From assembly GCF_900209925.1 (NCBI RefSeq), contig NZ_LT907978.1:1609219-1673218 (forward strand): a stretch of DNA of 64,000 nt. Direction: 5' to 3'. Positions 26,750-35,716 of this stretch are shown one piece after another. A model generated the notes under the pieces. That model ran no database searches. It saw only the letters and a program-made list of their open reading frames with translations, and had not been told where the DNA came from. How positions within the stretch are numbered: position 1 is the stretch's first letter; each line of letters begins with the position of its first letter. A program made the translations under genes and the position numbers. Origin of the DNA: Anaerobutyricum hallii (GTDB lineage: Bacteria > Bacillota > Clostridia > Lachnospirales > Lachnospiraceae).

Positions 26750-26803
26750 ACTAAATTAGTGCAACCCCTTGTATTTACTGGAGTTTTCTAACTTGTCCTT
26801 ATT
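26743..26803. repeat. 22-nt motif framed by 9-bp inverted arms, copy 1
   Basis: The motif TGCAACCCCTTGTATTTACT then GGAG (26760-26783) lies between AATAAGGAC (26743-26751) and its exact inverse GTCCTTATT (26795-26803). It directly follows the truncated integrase. Almost the same motif, with other arms, is at 57871-57915. It could be a recombination core; this is inference. Confidence 0.55.
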
Positions 26804-27110
26804 ATAACTCGACCATGCGGTGTAATGACAGGCATCTGTACTTTGTAAGTATTATTATACTTCTGAATAATATGTTTAAAGTAGTGCTCCCAGTGCAATG
26901 AATAACAGATACTTCCATCCTTATCAAAGTATAAGAATCCACTTTTTCCATCTACCATAGGTTCTGCTTTGGGCGGATTTCGTTTTTCTATTATTTTCTG
27001 AAAGCATTCCTCTACATCTGCAGTCATAGGTATCTTTCTCGTTCCGCTGGTTGTCTTTGTTTCTTGAATATAATATCCGATTTTTGATTTTTTCTGCGAT
27101 ACGTCCATCC
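26788..27110 (-). pseudogene. Tyrosine integrase, internal fragment
   Basis: The readable piece GYYIQETKTTSGTRKIPMTA ... LHWEHYFKHIIQKYNNTYKV ... MPVITPH matches the catalytic domain of Tn916-like tyrosine integrases. The N-terminal half is replaced by the 3' end of an IS66 transposase at about 27110. The C-terminal part is lost right after ITPH, so the RHxxR motif and catalytic Tyr are absent. The enzyme cannot work; excision would need another integrase. Confidence 0.82.
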
Positions 27111-28339
27111 TTCTTTTTCTCTTTTACCCACGCAAAATAGGCTTCCACCAATGGCTTTACGCTGTCCTGCCGGCGCTTTTTCCGTTCTTCTGGTGTAAGC
27201 TCTTTTAAGGTATTGTCCACGTGATATATCATATTTATCTATTCGAGGGCCTGTCATGCAAGACTGCTCTTCCGGCTCTTTGCAGGCAGGGCTTTTACGG
27301 CTTCTTCATACCGGCGTCTTGCATGTGCCCAGCATCCAGCTACGGTCAGATTTCCCTTTTCTTTTGCCAGTTTATGATATACCTGATAACCATCTGTCAC
27401 ACAGACTCCTTCATAATCCTTCAGGAACTTTTCCGAATGGTCTGCTTTTCTTGTTTTCTGGTATTCATAGAGAATGACGGCTTTTTCTTCTCCCCCGCCG
27501 GTACAATACACCCACATAAAGCTTTTGCTCCCGGCATCTCTTCCGTCTTTTCTCACAAGGACTGACGTCTCATCTGCATGGATGACCATGCTTTGATAAA
27601 TATACCTGTGCAGATAATCATAGAATACGGCAAGATACCGTTCTGCACATTCGATTGTCCAGTTTGCCATGTTCTGTCGGGTAATGGCAAGCCCATATCT
27701 GGAAAACTCTTTTTCCAGTCTGGCAAATGGTACTCCGTTGATATATTTTCCATTGAGTACGGCTGCTTCAAGGGAAGGAGAAACAAGACTTCCTCTTAAA
27801 AGGCTTACCGGATGCGGTGCTTTTGTCATGCTGTCCCCATCTTTACTTGCATAAACACCAACATGATGTTCTTCCACTTCTACTTTTGCAGGGACAAAAC
27901 GATACCGTGTATATATCTCATCTGGAAGCTGCTTCCATCCGTTTTTTCCAAAACGTTCCTGCAGTTCTTCTTCTGCCAGATAATGTTCCACTTTTATGAC
28001 AGGGATCCCGGAAAGGTCTGTTTCCCGTTTCTCTTTTTTCTTTACGGGATGCTTCTTTGAAACAGTCTCTTCCTCATTTTCATCCAGAGAAGCCAGTGCC
28101 TCGGCTTCATTAAACATTACCAGCTCTCCGTTCACATCGGCAAATGCCATCTGCTGTGGCACTGGCATCTGTTCCGTCTTTCTCCCATAGCGGTTCTGGT
28201 TCATGACCGCAAGCTGTTCCAATACCAGCTGCAGTTTCTTATCAATCTCTGAAAGCTGCTCCTGTTGTGCGAGGAACAGCTGGATGAGTGTTTCTTTCGA
28301 AAACGTATTCAGTTTTTCTTCTGTATATCTCATCTGCAT
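27110..28339 (-). pseudogene. IS66 transposase TnpC (element 1), with two stop codons and truncated
   Basis: The N-terminal 361 residues are intact: an IS66 N-terminal coiled coil (LFLAQQEQLSEIDKKLQLVL), then MVIHADETSVLVRKDGR with a catalytic Asp and VTDGYQVYHKLA. At 27254 the frame meets TGA and four codons later TAG, then continues unshifted as MIYHVDNTLKELTPEERKKR and PLVEAYFAWVK. After that the usual C-terminus with the catalytic Glu (DNNAAER motif) is gone. The protein is therefore inactive. Confidence 0.85.
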
Positions 28340-28526
28340 AACAGAGACCTTCCTTTTCTAAAGATTATCTCTATTATATCAGAAAACAGGACAGCAGGCG
28401 AATCGCCCCTGTTATCCTTTTCGTCAGTATCACAATGCTTTTTCCGCTTATTTCTGTGCCTGCAGGCAAAGAAAACAGATGCCCTTCTTCCAAAAAGAAA
28501 TCTGCGTTATCTTGTAAAAAAAGAAG

Positions 28527-28577
28527 AACAGGCGGCTTATATATAAGAAAAAAATGTGAAAGCCCGCCTGTTTTTTT
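28527..28577. terminator. Bidirectional terminator between tnpB and tnpC of IS66 element 1
   Basis: AACAGGCGGCTT and AAGCCCGCCTGTT pair almost perfectly around an A/T-rich loop. T-runs follow on both strands (TTTTTTT on plus, CTTCTTTTTTT on minus). It lies in an unusually long 280-bp gap between tnpC and tnpB, which otherwise holds nothing recognisable. It would limit tnpC transcription. Confidence 0.7.
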
Positions 28578-28619
28578 CGTCCATAAAAAAGTTTAAAAAT
28601 TTCTACGTTATGCACAAAA

Positions 28620-28985
28620 CTATACAGTATAATCTGGTGCCTTTTTCAATCGTTTCACCTGCTTTTTAGGGAGTGTAGTAAGACCTTCCATAAGCCATCG
28701 GAACTGTTGGGATGTAATGGAACGTACTTCTGATTCTGTTCTTGGCCATTGAAACTTCCCTGCTTCTAATCTTTTATAAAGCAGAAGATAACCGTCATTT
28801 TCCCATACCAGACCTTTGATACGGTCTGTTCTCCGTCCACAGAAAAGATATAGGGTATCTGGTTCGATGGCATCTTCTCCAAGATAAGAGCGCACAGTAT
28901 CTGCCAGACGGTCAATCCCTGAACGGAGGTCTGTATATCCTGTTACAATAAATATCTTTTTAAAACAGGTCGCATCATTTAACAT
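28620..28985 (-). CDS. tnpB: IS66 accessory protein TnpB (element 1)
   Basis: This 121-aa protein is the Orf2/TnpB component of IS66. Seen motifs: IFIVTGYTDLRSGIDRLADT, LYLFCGRRTDRIKGLVWEND and FQWPRTESEVRSITSQQFRW. It is full length. TnpB is needed for IS66 transposition, but its biochemistry is poorly known. It overlaps tnpA by 11 bp. Confidence 0.93.
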   Translation of the reverse strand: MLNDATCFKKIFIVTGYTDLRSGIDRLADTVRSYLGEDAIEPDTLYLFCGRRTDRIKGLVWENDGYLLLYKRLEAGKFQWPRTESEVRSITSQQFRWLMEGLTTLPKKQVKRLKKAPDYTV

Positions 28986-29337
28986 GTGAGAGTACCCGGA
29001 CTGTCTTTTTCAGTAAAGCTTCCGAGATATCTCCATGAACCCGGACGATACATCCATTTATCTCGATAGAGATATCGGGAGTACTTTCTGGCAGATGCAT
29101 AATGTTTTCAGAAATCTCAACAACCTGCTGGCATGGAAGAGAATCTTCCGGGATATGCTCCAGACAGGCTTTGCGGATACATCGTAAACGATAATAGTAA
29201 TTCGATTTGGAGATGCCCCTGGTATCGCACCATTGTTCTACCGTCATATCGGAAGGACGGTTCTGGCATTCTTTGACCAACTGGGCCCATTGCTGCAAAC
29301 GATAGTCAGCAGCAACTGCTGTAGTAATAGAACTCAT
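28975..29337 (-). CDS. tnpA: IS66 accessory protein TnpA (element 1)
   Basis: This 120-aa helix-turn-helix protein has the Orf1/TnpA pattern: WAQLVKECQNRPSDMTVEQW, CDTRGISKSNYYYRLRCIRK and a C-terminal DISIEINGCIVRVHGDISEA. It is full length. The upstream leader folds into a hairpin (CCTCCTAACCAGT with a matching ACTGGTTGGAGG). Confidence 0.9.
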   Translation of the reverse strand: MSSITTAVAADYRLQQWAQLVKECQNRPSDMTVEQWCDTRGISKSNYYYRLRCIRKACLEHIPEDSLPCQQVVEISENIMHLPESTPDISIEINGCIVRVHGDISEALLKKTVRVLSHVK

Positions 29338-29494
29338 AGGAAATGCCTCCTAACCAGTCCTAAAAGTTGAGTACTGAACTTTTAAGACATTTAATAATCA
29401 TAGGACTATTATGGCACTGGTTGGAGGTAAAATCGTAAGCAGGTAATCATCCGTACCTTGACTAAAAAAGCCGTCCCTCTGGGCGGCTCAAAAT

Positions 29495-30645
29495 TTATTT
29501 TTTCGGTTTAGTTTTTGTCTTTATTTCTTCCGGCAGTTCTTCTGCCCATGGAAGTAAGCTATCCAGTTCCTCTGGCTTTGGGAATGGTCCAAGCTGGCGG
29601 AGTCTCTCTAATACATACGTTAAGTAAAGATATGGTTTTAATCCATTTAAAAGGGCTGTCTCTACTATGCTGTAAGTAATGGCACTGGCATCTGCTCCAC
29701 GTATACTTTTCGCAAATAACCAGTTCCGTCGTCCTACTGCAAAGTTCTTTATTGCACGTTCCGCACTGTTATTATCAATACTGAGATGTCCATCTTCCTT
29801 GTACTCCCTTCCTGCTCTGGTTCACCAAGTACCTGTATCCGGGATTCATCACAGTGGATGTAATGGCTTTTCAGGAATACTTCTTTCATACGTCCATAGA
29901 GCAGTTTCAGATACCGGTCTGCACAGCAGATGACCCAGTTCGCCATTGTCTTCGTCGAAAGGTTCAGGTTATATCTTGCGAATTCCCGTTCCTGTCTTGC
30001 CAGCGGCAGGCCATTTACATATTTCGCGTTCATGATTCCAGCCACTAAGGATGGGGTTGCTATACTTCCCTTGATCAATGGCGGTGTCTTTTCCGGGCGT
30101 TTCATCACTCCGCATTTTGAACAGCTGTATACGTAGGTGATCTCCTTTACTACTTCAAAGTGGGGCGGGACAAACTTCAGACGTTTTACAATCTCTTTTG
30201 CAGCAACTTTATATTTTGTACCGCACTCTGGACAATACTGTTCTTCTTCATCCAGTTTATATCTCTTTGTTTCTGTAACTTCGAAATTAGAAAGATCTGC
30301 TTCCTTCTTTCCTTTCCGTTTCTTTCTCTTATAAGAAGACGGCTGGATTTCTTCATAGGCAGCTGTATCCTCTACATCTGCATTCATCTCTGCTTCATTA
30401 AAAAGACAGAGCTGTTCATATCCGTCAGCATACTTCTCACTTGACTTTCCGAACCGTCTTCTTTGTTCCAGAGCGAGACGGTCAGAGAGCATAGCATTCA
30501 TGAATTCCAGTTCTTTTTGTTTATCCTTAAGAAGCTGGATCTCGTTTTCATTTTTACTTTTCTGTTCCTGCATGAGCAGCGTTACTTTAATGAGATCTTC
30601 ACGTTTCATGTTATTGAGTTGTTCTTTTGTAAACAATGGATCCAT
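29495..30645 (-). pseudogene. IS66 transposase TnpC (element 2), central deletion
   Basis: The N-terminal 270 residues are good: a coiled coil, the CPECGTKYKV...CSKCGVMKRP zinc finger, and [20 protein letters not shown]. The next readable part, in another frame, is [20 protein letters not shown] and the normal C-terminus to 29495. About 165 residues, including catalytic sequence, are missing at a short AAGATGGA overlap. The element is therefore not self-mobile. Confidence 0.85.
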
Positions 30646-30799
30646 CTATCTGCTCTCCTGCCTGTAATCTTATGGATAGATTATACCATATGGTATAGGG
30701 TTTTATCCAGAAAAAACAGCAGTCATAAATGTAGGAAATAGCAGAAAAAACCGCAGATATTTCGTGTTTTTGCGGATTGACAGGAAAAACCGAAGTCTT

Positions 30800-31153
30800 T
30801 CACACGATAATCTTGGGATGCCGTTCTTTAAAAGCCCCTTGCGGATTTAAAGACAGCCCGTCACATAACCAGTGCATCTCTTTTAATGTTACTTTCTGCA
30901 GCTCATCCGGCGTGTCTGGCCAGTGAAAAGAATTCTTGTCCAGCTTTTTCATAAGGATCCAGAAACCGGATCCGTCCCATTGAAGAATCTTGATAGAAGT
31001 GCGCCTGCGGTTGCAAAAAGCAAACATACAGCGGGAGTATGGGTCGAGGTGGAATTTCAGCTTGATGATTGCAGCCAGTCCATTGTAACTTTTCCTGAGG
31101 TCAGTAACTCCACATGCCAGATAAACGGTAGTGCCTCCAGCCAGGTCAAGCAT
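30800..31153 (-). CDS. tnpB: IS66 accessory protein TnpB (element 2)
   Basis: This 117-aa TnpB appears intact: VYLACGVTDLRKSYNGLAAI, MFAFCNRRRTSIKILQWDGS and FHWPDTPDELQKVTLKEMHW. It differs clearly from the element 1 copy, so the two IS66 elements are different IS species rather than a recent duplication. Confidence 0.92.
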   Translation of the reverse strand: MLDLAGGTTVYLACGVTDLRKSYNGLAAIIKLKFHLDPYSRCMFAFCNRRRTSIKILQWDGSGFWILMKKLDKNSFHWPDTPDELQKVTLKEMHWLCDGLSLNPQGAFKERHPKIIV

Positions 31154-31492
31154 GATATCTTAGCTCTTTTATAATAGCAGACAAAAGTTCTGATGGGCAG
31201 GAGGGACAGATCTCAATATGGATACTGTCATTAAGAAAGATATGGATAGAGGATGAAGGTTGTGAGGAAACAAGCTCTTTCCTGCGTAATTCCTGTTCTG
31301 TTGGCATTTTTGCAAAGACAGGGGCATCTTCTTTTACAGAAACCGTATCCAGATTTTTTAATTTGCGGATCCAGTAAGACATGGTAGAAACAGGAATCTG
31401 ATGTTCCTGGCACCATGTCCGGAGGTCTGTCCACTGGAATAAAATTTCTGTACACGTTCAGACCAGAATAAGATTTTCTCTTCTTTTTTCAT
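31146..31492 (-). pseudogene. IS66 accessory protein TnpA (element 2), frameshifted
   Basis: The start MKKEEKILFWSERVQKFYSS is in one frame. The rest (TDLRTWCQEHQIPVSTMSYW, then IRKLKNLDTVSVKE and the C-terminus) is in another. The shift lies near 31437, in CAGTGGACAGACCTCC. A programmed frameshift cannot be excluded, but a one-base indel is simpler. Confidence 0.7.
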
Positions 31493-31620
31493 AATGGTAT
31501 ACTTCCTCTCATATTTTGAGAAGATTGTATCAGAAAATTAATTGTGGTAACAGGTACGGATGATTACCTGCTTACGTAAAATCCAGATACGGACTATCTA
31601 CCACTTACATTTTTAGTGCA

Positions 31621-31653
31621 AAAGAAAAACACCCAACCGTTGAAGTTGGATGC
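31621..31653 (-). terminator. Terminator of the defence operon
   Basis: On the minus strand CATCCAAC, a 7-nt loop and GTTGGGTG form an 8-bp stem followed by TTTTTCTTTT. It is about 200 nt beyond the helicase stop and is the first terminator after the operon. The stretch 31654-31848 between them shows no gene or clear element. Confidence 0.82.
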
Positions 31654-31848
31654 TTCCTATCAATTACATTGAATTCTATTATTTTTCTGAAAACATACAG
31701 TTTTTATAAACGCCCAACCGAAACCGAACAGATAATGGCTACTTAGGAGATGATCGTTGTTTCTTTATAAGGCGCTGCGTGATATCTTTATGCACCGTAG
31801 AAAATCCATTGTATGATTGGCGAACCGCACATGCCTTGAACAATACCT

Positions 31849-34800
31849 TTATTTCATCAACACAGATAATCTATCCTTGAAATATTTCGGATACGAATCA
31901 AGACAACTAAAGATTTCTTCACTATGAGCTTTCAACATATTAAGTATCTTGTCCGTTCCAATATTCGCATCAGATAAAATTTGAGCTAATTCTATAGCTA
32001 ATAGACGATCATTAAAAATACTCTCACAAACAGAAATTGCTGTCATATTTGGAACGCCATATTTTACTTTCTTTTGTAACAATGTCAAGAGGTTCCTTTG
32101 ATCAACTTGCTCCTCATTTTCTTCGTCAACTTCTATCAGATCACAGATATTGCCGATAAGAAAATTCATTTCATATGAGATTCTTTTATTACATAATGAT
32201 TCTACTTCTGCAATTCCAATAGTTTCTTTGTTGTTAATTTCCATTGGAGTCTGGCCATCAATCCATTTTTTACAAACGCTTTGTATATGCTCTTGGTATC
32301 TAAAGTCTCCACAGATTTGCAGATACAATTCTGCAATAACAGATAACAGTTCTGTTTCTGTATATATCTTCTCTGTAAGTTCATTCTGAACAATCCATTC
32401 CTCTATTAGAGAAGACAAACCTATTCCTGACATTGCATTAGAATATCTGCTCAATTTTTCAACAGAATATTGTTGAATATTCTCTTCTATCTTCTGAAAA
32501 ACTTTAATCAGTAATTCTTTCTCTTTTTTTGTTGCCATAGCATACGCCAATGTATTTGTAGAAATATCCACAGCACTTTTCTTACTATCATTGACCAATG
32601 TTTCTGCGGAACGTACTAAACACAAATAATTTTCTATATTTGATATAATATCCTGACGCAATAATATTTCCTGCACAATCAGATTTTGTGTTCTTTTGGG
32701 ATTGGCTTTTAAGTATGCTTTTTCTAACTTCTTTGCGTAATCAAGCAAGAAATCTCTTTCGTCAAGGTGATCTATCACTATATCAATAAATTTCTCACCA
32801 CTTACGGTCACATCATAATCTATGTTAAAATCCTGGACTAACGAAAGAATAGAACTGCCACAAGGTTCTGTCAATTTTGTATCAAATAGCTTTACACAAT
32901 CATTCCATAAATATCCTCCACCATTTTTCCAGTTGGTACGGTTGTCGTATATTTTGCAATCCGTAATAATAATACTTCCTTCTGTGTATATACCTGCTCG
33001 TGCTGTTCGACCCATCAAGTTTTGAAAATCTCGAGCTTTTACTAATTGCAATCCATTTCGAATGCTGGTAACCAATAAATATTTTATCGGAATATTCACA
33101 CCCTGTGCAAGCGTCGATGTACATACTACGCAAGAAACATATTTATTCTTCAATGCATGTTCAACAACAAGCTTAACTCCATTTTGAAGATTAGATGAAT
33201 GAGGCAAAACACCCAATTCCGCTGCTTTCGTATAATAGTGCTCTGAACCATAATAGCTTTCTATAAATCCCTTGATTTTGGAAAGCTCTGCTTGATTTGT
33301 ATTATCTTTTAATGCTTTCAAATCATAGTTTCGCTTATCCAAATTTATAATTCTTTCAAATACCGTTTTCATTGAACGTTGCTGCCCAAGATAGATAGCA
33401 ACACCGCCGTTATGACACAACTTTATTGCATTATAAATGGCCACATCTGTAGATGATGATAAATCTGGAAAATATTTATTACTTCTTTCTCGGGGTAACT
33501 TCTTCAATTGTTCAACTCGAAGGATTCGGGGAATATAATAATCTTCATTTGATTTATCATCAGAAAAGAAATGAATATCCCTTTGTGTCGATGAAAATCC
33601 TATTGATTTAGGTGTTGATACAATACTATCATCTGTCGCCAAACAACCTCTATCCTCAAACAACCACTGTGCAATATCTCCTGAATTTGGCAATACCGCA
33701 GATAGCAAAACAAACTGCTGTTCGCTCGTTATGTTCTGACGTATATGTGTTACTAATAACTCATATGTTGCACCTCTACCTCCATCATCAAACATATGAC
33801 CTTCATCAAACATAAATAAATCTATAGCACTTAAGAAAAACGGATCATGATGTAATACATAACTCAGTTTCTCTGGCGTACATATTAGTATCTGCCGTTT
33901 AATATCTTCAGAAAAAAAATTCCAAAAATCATTTTGAAGTACATCAGAAAACTGATTTATCGTGACATCATTTCCAAAAGCTTTGTACATATCCATTGTT
34001 ATTTCGTTGCACAATGCTCTTAATGGTGCCACTATAATAGCAATATTCGCTCGTTCAGATAAAAAAGCTGCTCTAATAATTAGTTCAATACTTCTTGTCT
34101 TGCCTACCCCTGTCGGAAGTTGAACAATAGAGCTTTCTCCACGCAACAATCCCTTTTCGGCTATTAATCTTTGTGCTGGCCATAACATCTTTATTGACAT
34201 CTTACCTTGTAGATATGGCTCCCATTCTTCATCCGGGATACCTGAACTACTCGGCAAAAGACTCCATGGCGAATTTTCGCACGCCACAATAATAACTGCC
34301 ACTAATATATCTACATAAAATATACTATCCGGATCTCCATTCTCGTATATTTCATTTCTATATACCCATAAGTTTGACTTTAATGCTTCTAAAGACTTAC
34401 CCTTTCCAAAGTAATCCAAGAAAAAATTATTTATTCGCTCATAAGTATCTATAACTCTCAAATATGGCAAATACACTCCACCCAGAAGATAATTATAGAG
34501 ATTCGTCAACAATTTCTGCGGAGATCGCTCCTCATCAATTAAATCAACTACTCTTGCTGCCAACACTTTAGCACTACCAAAATCCTTTCTTAGGAAGTAG
34601 GCAGATGCTCCAGATAGCAAAAAATCCCAATCATATTCTGGTCTATCTTTGGACTTAAAAGCTGAATCATAATATTCTGCAGTTGTAATCAAAAGTAACT
34701 CCAGCTCTTTTAATTCGTCATGATTATTTTCTATAATGCATTCTGAATATCGTGACAGCACATAAGTTGTTGGATACGATAATTCATTAGAATTCAGCGG

Positions 34801-34899
34801 AAAATGTGGATACTCCTGCTTTGAAACATCGTATTCTACCATTTTGGCCTTTGCTTTTTGATATTTTAACATTAAGCCTGCATTTTTCCCAAAAATCAT
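31849..34899 (-). CDS. HamB-like superfamily 2 helicase (Hachiman-type defence)
   Basis: This 1016-aa protein is a DEAD/DEAH-like superfamily 2 helicase. Walker A (QLPTGVGKTRSIELIIRAAF) is near residue 264, the DEAH-type box FDEGHMFD near 366, VLLSAVLPNSGDIAQWLFED follows as motif III, VVCTSTLAQGVNIPIKYLLV as motif V, and LMGRTARAG near 633 as motif VI. The last third is helical and unassigned. It overlaps the DUF1837-like nuclease gene by 4 bp (ATGA). Helicase plus DUF1837 nuclease is the make-up of the Hachiman anti-phage system; assignment as HamB is by gene pairing, size and motifs. Confidence 0.8.
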   Translation of the reverse strand: MIFGKNAGLMLKYQKAKAKMVEYDVSKQEYPHFPLNSNELSYPTTYVLSRYSECIIENNHDELKELELLLITTAEYYDSAFKSKDRPEYDWDFLLSGASAYFLRKDFGSAKVLAARVVDLIDEERSPQKLLTNLYNYLLGGVYLPYLRVIDTYERINNFFLDYFGKGKSLEALKSNLWVYRNEIYENGDPDSIFYVDILVAVIIVACENSPWSLLPSSSGIPDEEWEPYLQGKMSIKMLWPAQRLIAEKGLLRGESSIVQLPTGVGKTRSIELIIRAAFLSERANIAIIVAPLRALCNEITMDMYKAFGNDVTINQFSDVLQNDFWNFFSEDIKRQILICTPEKLSYVLHHDPFFLSAIDLFMFDEGHMFDDGGRGATYELLVTHIRQNITSEQQFVLLSAVLPNSGDIAQWLFEDRGCLATDDSIVSTPKSIGFSSTQRDIHFFSDDKSNEDYYIPRILRVEQLKKLPRERSNKYFPDLSSSTDVAIYNAIKLCHNGGVAIYLGQQRSMKTVFERIINLDKRNYDLKALKDNTNQAELSKIKGFIESYYGSEHYYTKAAELGVLPHSSNLQNGVKLVVEHALKNKYVSCVVCTSTLAQGVNIPIKYLLVTSIRNGLQLVKARDFQNLMGRTARAGIYTEGSIIITDCKIYDNRTNWKNGGGYLWNDCVKLFDTKLTEPCGSSILSLVQDFNIDYDVTVSGEKFIDIVIDHLDERDFLLDYAKKLEKAYLKANPKRTQNLIVQEILLRQDIISNIENYLCLVRSAETLVNDSKKSAVDISTNTLAYAMATKKEKELLIKVFQKIEENIQQYSVEKLSRYSNAMSGIGLSSLIEEWIVQNELTEKIYTETELLSVIAELYLQICGDFRYQEHIQSVCKKWIDGQTPMEINNKETIGIAEVESLCNKRISYEMNFLIGNICDLIEVDEENEEQVDQRNLLTLLQKKVKYGVPNMTAISVCESIFNDRLLAIELAQILSDANIGTDKILNMLKAHSEEIFSCLDSYPKYFKDRLSVLMK

Positions 34900-35702
34900 T
34901 TACAACACCTCTGGTAAATGTTATGAGCCAATTCCATCAACTTTTTACCATGTACATAAAAAATCAGTTCATTTTTTCTAATTTCAAGTTCTTCACCAGA
35001 AAAATCTAATTCTATGGCATCATCTACGTTTTCACGACTACTAACTCCTGCAGCCACATATGTAATACGATAATTATTATCTGGTTTAAATAAGAATCTC
35101 TTTACCTCTTCTGCCTCTTCTATTTTGCCCAGTTCTTTTAATCGCTTTCTGCAGTAGTTTACTGATCTTGCTAATCGATGTTCATCTTTTCTGGAATCGA
35201 TAATTGCATTTTTGATTGGTGTGTACTCCGTATTAGAGAGGGTAGCTTTAACTTCTGCTGCTACCAATTCATCTTTATCATTTGAAGTTTTATCTTCATT
35301 TTTGTACTTATATGCAATGACATCAGTTCCTTGTTGTGAATTGTTTTTTCCGGATCTGTTCTTCAATTTATATCTCGGAACAGAATACTGATGAACAAAC
35401 TCTAATAAATCGGAAATTAAAATTTCTGTTATGTCTGCAGAACGTACCGTAGCTCCCAATTCTTCTCCTTTTTGTGGAATTACATAATCATACAAATACT
35501 GTTCAATAGTCATTGCATTGTCATCTGCGTCTTCTTTAAGTTCAGTATCTTCTATGTAATTTCTTCGAATGTGCAATGCCCAGTCATCAAGAATACTTTC
35601 ATCATCTTTATAATCAATTTTATAGCATTTTAGCGGTATGTCATCTTTAATTACAATACCAGTTTCTTCAACTATCCAATCGATGTATTGTGGCTTTTCC
35701 AT
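34896..35702 (-). CDS. HamA-like DUF1837 nuclease (Hachiman-type defence)
   Basis: This 268-aa protein fits the DUF1837/HamA effector of Hachiman. A PD-(D/E)XK-like set of residues is visible: Glu93 in ADITEILISDLLEF, Asp127 in QQGTDVIAYKYK and E150-V-K152 in LVAAEVKATLSN. HamA proteins are known as nucleases held in check by the HamB helicase and released on phage attack. The start has an AGGAAAGGA ribosome site and lies 14 nt after the DUF4062-like gene. Confidence 0.75.
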   Translation of the reverse strand: MEKPQYIDWIVEETGIVIKDDIPLKCYKIDYKDDESILDDWALHIRRNYIEDTELKEDADDNAMTIEQYLYDYVIPQKGEELGATVRSADITEILISDLLEFVHQYSVPRYKLKNRSGKNNSQQGTDVIAYKYKNEDKTSNDKDELVAAEVKATLSNTEYTPIKNAIIDSRKDEHRLARSVNYCRKRLKELGKIEEAEEVKRFLFKPDNNYRITYVAAGVSSRENVDDAIELDFSGEELEIRKNELIFYVHGKKLMELAHNIYQRCCK

Positions 35703-35716
35703 GTAGTATTCCTTTC

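Larger units (their letters stand above)
29435..31575 (-). mobile_element. IS66-family element 2, internally deleted, with intact ends
   Basis: This 2141-bp element has perfect terminal inverted repeats of about 23 bp (GTAAGCAGGTAATCATCCGT plus ACC), at 29435-29457 and 31553-31575. It is flanked by the 8-bp direct repeat GTAAAATC (29427-29434 and 31576-31583), the expected IS66 target duplication. A terminator for tnpC is at 29464-29488. tnpA is frameshifted and tnpC lacks its middle, so it can move only with help from another IS66. Confidence 0.93.
27110..31608 (-). mobile_element. IS66-family element 1, 3'-truncated and interrupted by element 2
   Basis: Outer element with tnpA, tnpB and a damaged tnpC in minus orientation. 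Its left terminal repeat, GTAAGTGGTAGATAGTCCGT plus ATCTG, is at 31584-31608 and closely resembles the repeat of element 2. Only 8 bp inside this repeat, element 2 (29435-31575 plus one target duplication) is inserted. The other end is missing: tnpC runs into integrase sequence near 27110. Confidence 0.8.
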
